From contig JAFYIW010000379.1 in the NCBI GenBank assembly GCA_017538465.1, positions 1 through 5,471 of the forward strand: DNA of 5,471 nucleotides, given 5' to 3'. The first letter of the stretch is position 1, and each line of letters begins with the position of its first letter. Under the pieces are notes generated by a model. The model saw only the letters and a program-made list of their open reading frames with translations. It had not been told where the DNA came from and did no database searches. Below are positions 1-4,595 of this stretch, one piece after another. Both the position numbers and the translations under genes were made by a program. This stretch comes from Victivallales bacterium. GTDB lineage: Bacteria; Verrucomicrobiota; Lentisphaeria; Oligosphaerales; Oligosphaeraceae.

Positions 1-449
1 AGCACTTCGGCGACCGTCTGGCGGCTGACAAAAAGTATGCCTCCATGCAAGGCAATCTCGCCCGGCTGGCGCACTGTGGCTATGTCGGCGTGGTTCCCCC
101 CGAGATGGCTCCAAGTGGCAAAGCCCGCCTAACGGACTGGGGCGGCACCTACGAACTCAAGCGCGATGGGCGTGGCGTCGGCGTGGACAGCGACCTCGCC
201 CCGAACACCGAGTTCACTGGAATCGAAATCCATTTCAATGGCAAAGACTTCCTGATTGTCCACGGGGAAATCCTGGAAAGCACGCGCCATCCTGGAATGC
301 CGCATTGCGAATCCAGCGCATTGCTACGGCTGGACGACCTGGGGCACTTCATCCGCCACGTCTCCCGCGAGCATATCGTCATCACGTACGGAGACCATCG
401 GCGGGACTTCCAGATTCTTGCGGATGTCCTGGGACTGAACGTCCAATAA
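1..449 (+). CDS. L-fucose isomerase-like sugar isomerase, C-terminal part (5' truncated by window)
   Basis: The frame is open from the first bases (first full codon at 3), so the gene begins upstream and the ATG at 45 is internal. The visible 148 residues resemble the C-terminal domain of the L-fucose/L-arabinose isomerase-like superfamily (COG2407 type), cytoplasmic enzymes that interconvert aldoses and ketoses using a divalent metal. Supporting features are a beta-rich stretch ending in VHGE (about residues 86-89 of the visible part), a PHC segment (100-102), then REHIVITYGD (122-131) followed by a helix and the short C-terminal LGLNV. The H-x5-YGD ending is characteristic of the family from memory, and its His is a plausible metal ligand. 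The catalytic N-terminal and central domains are outside the window, so the substrate cannot be stated. It is convergent with the CPCC gene, with a 29-bp gap. That it is a real coding region is likely; the family call is moderate. Confidence 0.6.
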   Translation, partial: HFGDRLAADKKYASMQGNLARLAHCGYVGVVPPEMAPSGKARLTDWGGTYELKRDGRGVGVDSDLAPNTEFTGIEIHFNGKDFLIVHGEILESTRHPGMPHCESSALLRLDDLGHFIRHVSREHIVITYGDHRRDFQILADVLGLNVQ

Positions 450-463
450 TCCCTAGACAGGGA
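450..463. terminator. Small hairpin in convergent intergenic gap
   Basis: Directly after the isomerase stop there is a perfect 5-bp inverted repeat, TCCCT-agac-AGGGA. It sits between two convergent genes, where it could act on transcripts from both sides. No clear U-tract follows on either strand, so this is at best a weak or factor-assisted terminator. Confidence 0.3.
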
Positions 464-478
464 GCCTCTTCGCTATAT

Positions 479-718
479 TCAGGAGCGCCCCCGGCCAAAG
501 CGGCGGCGTTTGACCAGCAGCCGGGGATGGTCAGCCGCCCAAATACGGCGAGCCTCCTCCAGGGAAAGCGGGTTCGCTCCCCCTGGGAAAGCGGGGTCTT
601 TCGCCTGCACGGGGTCATCCTCCCAGGCGCAATGCGGGCAAATTGTATAGTCCCCGGCGGCGCCATCCACGAGGCGTCCACAGCAGGGGCATGGGTGTTT
701 GAGGGCTTCGGTGGTCAT
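479..718 (-). CDS. CPCC-family cysteine-rich small protein, probable immunity partner
   Basis: This 79-aa protein begins at the ATG overlapping the stop of the upstream gene (ATGA: start 718-716, stop 717-715), which indicates translational coupling. Residues 9-18 read PCPCCGRLVD, followed by YTICPHCAWEDDPVQ (24-38) and then GGANPLSLEEAR (46-57). This is the pattern of the Cys_rich_CPCC family (PF14206, named from memory): CPCC, then CPxCxWEDD, then GGAN..SL.EA. The four cysteines arranged as C-x2-C pairs (10, 13 and 27, 30, with 12 adjacent) suggest a zinc knuckle. The very basic tail (about 66-79) is unlike the acidic core. The biochemical function of CPCC proteins is not established. Tight coupling downstream of a toxin-like gene is the argument for an immunity or antitoxin role. 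A longer reading frame extends upstream to 976 but overlaps the toxin and has no family resemblance, so the ATG at 718 is preferred. Confidence 0.82.
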   Translation of the reverse strand: MTTEALKHPCPCCGRLVDGAAGDYTICPHCAWEDDPVQAKDPAFPGGANPLSLEEARRIWAADHPRLLVKRRRFGRGRS

Positions 719-1254
719 TGTCGGTTCCAATAGCGCATGCCCTGGTCGGGCTTGAAGCAGGTCTTGATGTTGCCGTCTGCCGTCACCACGGCAAAGCGGT
801 TGCTGGGCGGATGATAGAACATCTGGTCTCCCTCGGCGGTGGTCTTGCGCAGGGTTCCCTCGGGCGGGTTGTCCACAAAATCCACCGTTCCTTCGCCGTA
901 TTCCTCTGCGGAGTGATATTCCGGGAACTCCGCGCGGTGCTTCTCCCAGTGGCGCTGGAGGTTGGACTGGTGCCACCGGGAACGACGATGGTCTGACCGC
1001 ACCTGCGTTTGGGAGGCCGACGACGCGGGAGCGGACTTCCCCTTAGACGCACTGGGGTTGGACGCTTCTGTCGAAGCGGCCGGCGCGGGGGCGGTCACCG
1101 AAGAGGACACCGCTGACGAGGACTTCCCCGAGTTTTTCTTGGCTGACTCGGCATTGCCGGTTTTCCCCTGCACGAGGTAAAACAGCAAAGCCATCAGCAA
1201 TGCGCCGATGATGCCCAGAAGTGTCTTTGGCTTGCGTCTGGATGGTTTTCGCAT
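715..1254 (-). CDS. Membrane-anchored/secreted protein with C-terminal RNase-toxin-like domain
   Basis: A 179-aa protein in three parts. Residues 1-10 are strongly basic and precede a single hydrophobic segment (about 11-28), which is either an uncleaved anchor or a signal peptide. Residues 31-88 are a low-complexity Ser/Ala/Pro/Lys linker. Residues about 97-179 form a compact domain with HWEKHRAEFPEY (102-113), SAEEY (115-119), a PPEGTL turn (130-135), GDQMFYHP and NRFAVV strands (142-156), DGNIKTCFKPD (160-170) and a terminal YWNRQ. That order matches the C-terminal RNase-like domain of Rhs/YD-repeat and other polymorphic toxins (BECR-type nuclease fold, from memory); His102, Lys105, His106, Glu109 and Thr165 are candidate active-site residues. 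The ATG at 1254 is preferred; an in-frame GTG at 1293 would place the start inside an inverted repeat. No good Shine-Dalgarno is seen; a TAGAAT -10-like hexamer lies at 1310-1305 without a convincing -35. It is coupled to the CPCC gene through ATGA. The nuclease role is inferred from motif resemblance. Confidence 0.78.
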   Translation of the reverse strand: MRKPSRRKPKTLLGIIGALLMALLFYLVQGKTGNAESAKKNSGKSSSAVSSSVTAPAPAASTEASNPSASKGKSAPASSASQTQVRSDHRRSRWHQSNLQRHWEKHRAEFPEYHSAEEYGEGTVDFVDNPPEGTLRKTTAEGDQMFYHPPSNRFAVVTADGNIKTCFKPDQGMRYWNRQ

Positions 1255-1275
1255 AGTGGTATTTTGATTTCGCCA

Positions 1276-1295
1276 TGTTCCCCATGAGGGCACCT
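1276..1295 (+). repeat. Left terminal inverted repeat
   Basis: From 1277 the + strand reads GTTCCCCATGAGGGCACCT. The reverse complement of 1475-1493 reads GTTCCCCGTGAGGACACCT, so 17 of 19 positions are identical, and the next outer base also matches (T/T). The in-frame alternative GTG start of the toxin (1293-1291) falls inside this repeat. Confidence 0.6.
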
Positions 1296-1381
1296 CACGG
1301 CAGAATTCTAAGTTTAAGTTTTGACTTTACCCGAAGGGGTATCGCACCCTTGCGGGCGCAATCATTCAGGGGACTCCTCGT

Positions 1382-1417
1382 CCGCCAGCTGCGCGCCCTA
1401 CGGGCACTTGCAGGCGG
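1382..1417. other. 12-bp interrupted hairpin inside the inverted-repeat element
   Basis: Three helices nest in register: CCGCC (1382-1386) with GGCGG (1413-1417), TGC (1390-1392) with GCA (1410-1412), and GCCC (1395-1398) with GGGC (1402-1405) around a TAC triloop, separated by a 3-nt bulge and a 2/4-nt internal loop. It could fold as DNA or RNA on either strand. It overlaps a competing pairing of GCAGGCG (1410-1416) with CGCCTGC (1442-1448), so two mutually exclusive folds are possible. Confidence 0.4.
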
Positions 1418-1474
1418 TTACGCATGGTTGCGCACTCCGTGCGCCTGCCGCTTCGCCGCTGAAACGCTTTAATT

Positions 1475-1494
1475 AGGTGTCCTCACGGGGAACA
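1475..1494 (-). repeat. Right terminal inverted repeat
   Basis: Reverse-complement partner of 1276-1295 with two mismatches (A/G and G/A). It ends 16 bp from the lipoprotein stop codon. On the minus strand it can also fold on itself (GTGT-t-CC against GG-ACAC, one bulge), but no U-run follows, so it is a poor terminator for the lipoprotein gene. Confidence 0.6.
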
Positions 1495-1510
1495 CAGCCT
1501 TTGACTTCAA

Positions 1511-2857
1511 TCAATCCGCAGTCGATTCTTCCCACGTCACCCGCAGCAGTGCCGCATGGCCGGGGGCCAGCCAGTCGCCCTCGCCAGCGAAACGCTGGAA
1601 GACATTGGGGCGCGCCTGGGAGACCACCTCGAGCTTCGCGGGGGACTTGCGCCATTGCAGTCCTCGGATGGAGAGCGATTTCTTGAGATCCTTGTTGAGC
1701 ACCATCACGTAGGTCTCGCCGGTTTCGCGATGACGGAACTCGCCGATGGCCAAATTCGCATTGGGATTTCCGTCCAGCCCGGTGATGAGGCTCTCCTCGC
1801 CAGGGGCATCCTCGCGTGGCTTGCGCTCGCCCGTCATGATGTGATACACCGCCGTGGACTCCAGGTGGTTGTAAACAGGCGCCAGACACCGCACCGCGTT
1901 GTTCACGCGACGCATGTAATACCAAATTTCGGTCTTGTTTCCCCAGACATCGATGGGCGCATTGCGGTAGTTGCCCAGCTGCGGGGTGAAATAGCAGAAA
2001 TAGGCGATGCCCTTTGCGCCGTAGGTCAGCCCGGAGAAGACCTCGAAGAAAAGGTCGTCTTCGCTGGGGCACCGATAGGGCAGATGCCCGACCGCCAGCG
2101 TGCAGTATTGGAAATACACGCCGTGGCGCAGCGCGGCCTCGCGCACCACCGCCAGATTCTGCCAGTAGGAGTTGCGCAGCGGCTCGTCGCCTTCGAAGAG
2201 CGCATAGTAGTCGAAGCCCAGCCAGTAGGGATGGAATTCATTGAGAAATTGCTCGACGTAGGTCTCGTAGTCTGGAGCGCCGAGCTGTGCGGGGCTGGCG
2301 TAGTCGGGCAAGAGATTGATGTAGAGGTCGTGGTCAGGGTCGCGTCGGCGCAGTTCCTGATATGCCGCATTGAGCATGGCGAAGCGTTTGGTGTCCGGCT
2401 CGTCCTGCAGCCAATAGCCGTAGGTTGCGGGGTGGTCGCCATACTTGTCCACCAGATTCTGCGCAAGTGCGGCCCAGTCGTGGGGGTCGTCGGGCGTCCA
2501 GAAGCTGCTTACCAGGTCTCCGTCATAGACGTATGCCACCATTCCGGCCTTCGCGATCCTATCCAGCTCCTCGATGCCGCCGCAGGCGAAGCCGCCGACG
2601 GTGATGCCGCACTCGGCCATCTCGTCGTAGAAGCTCTGGCCGATGCCGGGCAGCCAGGCCTGGTTGGTCCCCCACGCGATGATGGGGAACCACTCCGGGT
2701 CGCCGGGACGCGGCAGGCATTCCTCTTCGTTTGGGCACTCCTCCGCCTCGGACGGCATCTCGCAACACTCCCAGGGGCATTCATGAATCGCCGTCCGGCA
2801 TCCGGCCAGCAACGTCAACGCGCAAAGACTCCACAACAACAGCAGGTGCTTTTTCAT
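1511..2857 (-). CDS. Lipoprotein with glycoside-hydrolase-like TIM barrel
   Basis: A 448-aa protein starting MKKHLLLLWS, with a classical type II signal peptide and lipobox LLAGC (16-20), so the mature protein should be lipid-anchored at Cys20. Next comes an acidic Cys-rich linker (about 25-47: Cys 27, 31, 32, 41, 47). Residues about 55-325 look like an alpha/beta barrel of the GH-A type: WFPIIAWGTNQ at the first strand, AYVYDGD, YGYWLQDEPD (146-155, with Glu153 the best acid/base candidate), DLYINLLPDYA (177-187), LGFDYYALFEGD (213-224) and GAKGIAYFCYFTPQ (280-293). Residues about 330-446 form a beta-rich C-terminal domain (TYVMVLNKDLKKS). This resembles uncharacterised secreted hydrolases of Bacteroidota and PVC bacteria; the substrate is unknown and I see no obvious nucleophile Glu on the late strands. 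The ATG at 2857 is chosen over an in-frame extension to 2935 because it starts exactly at the signal peptide. No Shine-Dalgarno or convincing promoter is visible in 2858-2933. Confidence 0.88.
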   Translation of the reverse strand: MKKHLLLLWSLCALTLLAGCRTAIHECPWECCEMPSEAEECPNEEECLPRPGDPEWFPIIAWGTNQAWLPGIGQSFYDEMAECGITVGGFACGGIEELDRIAKAGMVAYVYDGDLVSSFWTPDDPHDWAALAQNLVDKYGDHPATYGYWLQDEPDTKRFAMLNAAYQELRRRDPDHDLYINLLPDYASPAQLGAPDYETYVEQFLNEFHPYWLGFDYYALFEGDEPLRNSYWQNLAVVREAALRHGVYFQYCTLAVGHLPYRCPSEDDLFFEVFSGLTYGAKGIAYFCYFTPQLGNYRNAPIDVWGNKTEIWYYMRRVNNAVRCLAPVYNHLESTAVYHIMTGERKPREDAPGEESLITGLDGNPNANLAIGEFRHRETGETYVMVLNKDLKKSLSIRGLQWRKSPAKLEVVSQARPNVFQRFAGEGDWLAPGHAALLRVTWEESTAD

Positions 2858-2933
2858 AGCTATGGTTTTGTGAAACGACTCGGTTGCCAAGTAATTTTCA
2901 ATAATGTAGCGTCTAGAATCACAAATACCCGGC

Positions 2934-2962
2934 AAAAAAAAGGGGGAGGCACTTGCCCCCCC
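2934..2962 (-). terminator. Rho-independent terminator downstream of tRNA-Arg
   Basis: Read on the minus strand, GGGG-G-GGC pairs with GCC-U-CCCC around an AAGU tetraloop. This gives an 8-bp stem with one G-U pair, followed by C and then eight consecutive U residues (2941-2934). It lies 23 bp past the tRNA CCA end and insulates the lipoprotein gene from tRNA transcription. Confidence 0.85.
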
Positions 2963-2985
2963 TGGAAAAAGAATTTGACTTTCCC

Positions 2986-3062
2986 TGGTATGCCCGGCAG
3001 GGCTTGAACCTGTAACCTTCTGCTCCGGAGGCAGACGCTCTATCCAATTGAGCTACGGGCAC
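2986..3062 (-). tRNA. tRNA-Arg (anticodon CCG)
   Basis: A complete cloverleaf is readable on the minus strand. The acceptor GTGCCCG (3062-3056) pairs with CGGGCAT with a terminal G-U. The D arm is GCTC..GAGC. The anticodon stem TCTGC/GCAGA encloses the loop CTCCGGA, giving anticodon CCG, which reads CGG as arginine. The T arm ACAGG-TTCAAGC-CCTGC has one mismatch at its base. The discriminator is A, and CCA is encoded (2988-2986). It is followed by a strong intrinsic terminator and preceded by a candidate sigma-70 promoter; it is divergent from waaA. Confidence 0.95.
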
Positions 3063-3082
3063 CCGAAATGGGAATGGCTTTT

Positions 3083-3110
3083 AAAATAATGCCATTGGAA
3101 AGTAATTCAA
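3083..3110 (-). promoter_or_regulatory. Candidate promoter for tRNA-Arg
   Basis: Minus strand: TTGAAT (3110-3105) as -35, a 16-bp spacer, and TATTTT (3088-3083) as a weak -10, about 20 bp before the tRNA 5' end. A 6-bp inverted repeat (AATGGC 3073-3078 / GCCATT 3091-3096) brackets the -10. Called by eye from consensus likeness. Confidence 0.35.
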
Positions 3111-3145
3111 GGCTCCACAGAGAAAAAGGCTTGGTATTTCCAGGG

Positions 3146-3172
3146 TTGGCAGACCGCAAGGCTCTATATTAT
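3146..3172 (+). promoter_or_regulatory. Candidate sigma-70-type promoter for waaA
   Basis: TTGGCA (3146-3151, 5 of 6 to the -35 consensus) and TATTAT (3167-3172, 5 of 6 to the -10), separated by a short 15-bp spacer. The -10 ends about 40 bp upstream of the waaA ATG. The short spacer weakens the call. Confidence 0.4.
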
Positions 3173-3212
3173 GACATGATGACCAAATTGCTTCCATGGT
3201 GAATCTCCAGCC

Positions 3213-4517
3213 ATGCTGATTCTCTACACCATTCTATTTCCGCTGATCGTCCTGCTCTACCTGCCCTTCTACGCCGTGCACTGCATCCGGCGCGGCGGTC
3301 TCACGAAGGACTTCTGGGAGCGTTTCGGCATTTTTCCCGCCGAGATCAAAGCACGCCTCAAGGCGCTCAAGGCACCCGTTTGGATCCACGCCGTGAGTGT
3401 CGGCGAGGCCGTCGAGGCGCTTTCGTTCATCCAGGCCTGGCGGGCACGCGACCCGAAAGTCGAAATCGTCTTTTCCTGCGGGACTGCGACAGGCTTTGCC
3501 ACCGCCACGAAGAAACTCCCGCCCGACGTAGTGGCCATCTATTGTCCGCTGGACATCTGCTGGATGGTCTGGCACACCCTGAACCTCGTGCATCCCCGAA
3601 TGCTGGCCATTCTCGAAGTCGAGATCTGGCCGCATTTGATTCTGCAAGCCCATCGGAGGGGCATTCCCGTCGTGCTGGTCAATGGGCGGCTTTCGGACAA
3701 ATCCAGCATGGGCTATGCCCGCTGGGGTTTCTTCTTCCGAAAAATCTTCCGCTCTTTCAGCGCATTGTGCATGCAGACACCAGAGGACCAGGCGCGGTTG
3801 GAGCGGGTCATCGGTCCCGACAAGCGCATCCACACGGTGGGGACGGTCAAGTTCGACCAAGTGCCCGACCGAACTGGCACAGATGTCACCACTCCCCTGA
3901 CCGAGGCGTTTGGTCAAGCAAAGCATCCGTATTTCTGCGTGGGAAGCACGCATGAAGGCGAAGAAGAGGTCATCTGCGATGCATATTTGGGCTTGCGTCA
4001 AGCCCATCCGGAATGGCGAATGGTATTGGTGCCACGACATGTCGAGCGGGCGGCCGCCGTCGTGAAGATCCTCAACTCGCGGAAATTATCCTGGCAATCC
4101 GTCCAGCCTGTGGAGGGTTTCACTCCAGCGTCGGCGGGCACTGCCGATGTGCTGTTGGTGAACACTACGGGGCAATTGATGAACTACTACCAGGCTTCTG
4201 ACATCTGCTTTGTAGGAAAAAGCCTGGATGGGCAGAATGGCGGCCATAACATGATTGAGCCAGCTATTTTTGGCAAGGCTGTCATCTACGGCCCGCATGT
4301 CGAGAATTTCCGACAGGTGGACGCGATTTTTCAATCCGAGCAGGCTGTCATCGCCTTTGCCAGCAACGCCGAGCTTCTCCCCACATTGCTTCGACTTGCC
4401 GAAAACGACACCCTTCGGACCGAGCTCGGCACCCGTGCCCGCGCCACCGTCGAAAAGAATCGTGGCGCCATCGCCCAGACCCTTGATATCATTGAAAGTT
4501 TAAAGTCGAAAGAGTAA
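3213..4517 (+). CDS. waaA: 3-deoxy-D-manno-octulosonic acid (Kdo) transferase, GT30
   Basis: A 434-aa protein of normal family length. WaaA transfers Kdo from CMP-Kdo onto the lipid A precursor at the cytoplasmic face of the inner membrane. Residues about 2-22 form the N-terminal membrane anchor. The N-terminal GT-B domain carries IHAVSVGEAVEA (58-69), with the family's catalytic-base Glu at 65, and ILEVEIWP (133-140). VNGRLSDKS (156-164) and GTVKFD (210-215) lead into the second domain, which has CVGSTHEGEE (242-251), LVPRHVER (272-279), NTTGQLMNYYQASDICFVG (317-335) and the nucleotide-sugar-site motif GGHNMIEP..GKAVIYGPHVENF (343-366). The ATG at 3213 gives exactly the expected N-terminus; no strong Shine-Dalgarno is visible. 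A 7-codon frame (3196-3219) overlaps the start. The last residues, ESLKSKE, are encoded by an AAAGTC-type repeat, so the C-terminal tail may be a repeat-derived extension. Confidence 0.97.
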   Translation: MLILYTILFPLIVLLYLPFYAVHCIRRGGLTKDFWERFGIFPAEIKARLKALKAPVWIHAVSVGEAVEALSFIQAWRARDPKVEIVFSCGTATGFATATKKLPPDVVAIYCPLDICWMVWHTLNLVHPRMLAILEVEIWPHLILQAHRRGIPVVLVNGRLSDKSSMGYARWGFFFRKIFRSFSALCMQTPEDQARLERVIGPDKRIHTVGTVKFDQVPDRTGTDVTTPLTEAFGQAKHPYFCVGSTHEGEEEVICDAYLGLRQAHPEWRMVLVPRHVERAAAVVKILNSRKLSWQSVQPVEGFTPASAGTADVLLVNTTGQLMNYYQASDICFVGKSLDGQNGGHNMIEPAIFGKAVIYGPHVENFRQVDAIFQSEQAVIAFASNAELLPTLLRLAENDTLRTELGTRARATVEKNRGAIAQTLDIIESLKSKE

Positions 4518-4595
4518 AGTTGAAAGTTCCTCTCTGCCAACTCCCTAGTTTTCCGGCTCTAAACTTTAGACTTTTGACTTCAGACTTTTGACTTT
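4494..4595. repeat. AAAGTC/GACTTT low-complexity repeat cluster between waaA and hrpB
   Basis: The left half (4494-4527) is built of GAAAGT/TAAAGT units in + orientation. The right half (4559-4595) is built of the complementary GACTTTT units. The two halves contain a perfect 8-bp inverted pair, AAAGTTTA (4495-4502) and TAAACTTT (4560-4567), and looser pairing around it, so a long imperfect AT-rich hairpin could form between the genes. The left part encodes the last codons of waaA and the right part supplies the TTG start of the helicase. Confidence 0.65.
4568..4595 (+). repeat. Two tandem copies of a 14-bp unit
   Basis: AGACTTTTGACTTC (4568-4581) is followed immediately by AGACTTTTGACTTT (4582-4595), a 13 of 14 match. 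The second copy overlaps the inferred TTG start codon of the helicase gene (4588-4590). Confidence 0.8.

Larger units (their letters stand above)
1276..1494. repeat. 219-bp non-coding segment bounded by terminal inverted repeats (MITE-like or structured repeat element)
   Basis: The segment between the toxin-gene 5' end and the lipoprotein-gene 3' end is bounded by matching ends: the + strand at 1276-1295 and the reverse complement of 1475-1494 agree at 18 of 20 positions. Between them lie several short-loop hairpins: ACCC-gaag-GGGT at 1329-1340, GGAC-tcctc-GTCC at 1371-1383, a 12-bp interrupted stem at 1382-1417, and GCGCAC-tcc-GTGCGC at 1430-1444. No transposase is encoded. A 65-codon + strand frame (1275-1472) spans almost the whole element but shows no recognisable family. 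No clear target-site duplication is visible beyond a CA dinucleotide on both sides. It could be a non-autonomous element, a palindromic intergenic repeat family or a structured RNA; the window alone cannot decide. Confidence 0.5.

Noticed and set aside
479..976. Longer 165-codon version of the CPCC gene
   Set aside because: The extra N-terminal half overlaps the toxin gene out of frame and is Arg/Pro-rich nonsense-like sequence. The ATG in the ATGA overlap begins right before the conserved CPCC domain.
1330..1470. Possible hammerhead-like ribozyme in the intergenic element (GGAC..GTCC stem and a GAAAC)
   Set aside because: The required CUGANGA core is absent in the right order on either strand, so the resemblance is limited to a short stem.
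1276..1494. CRISPR array or integron attC site
   Set aside because: There are no direct repeats with regular spacers, and neither an integrase nor the attC core GTTRRRY arrangement can be recognised; only the two outer inverted repeats and hairpins are present.
1556..3007. A 483-codon open frame on the + strand opposite the lipoprotein gene
   Set aside because: It is antisense to a protein with a clear signal peptide, lipobox and hydrolase-like motifs, and it runs on through the intergenic terminator into the tRNA gene. Its product shows no recognisable domain. High-GC genes often leave such mirror frames open.
3234..4040. A 268-codon minus-strand frame opposite waaA
   Set aside because: It is antisense to an unambiguous GT30 enzyme and its product has no family signature; a shadow frame.
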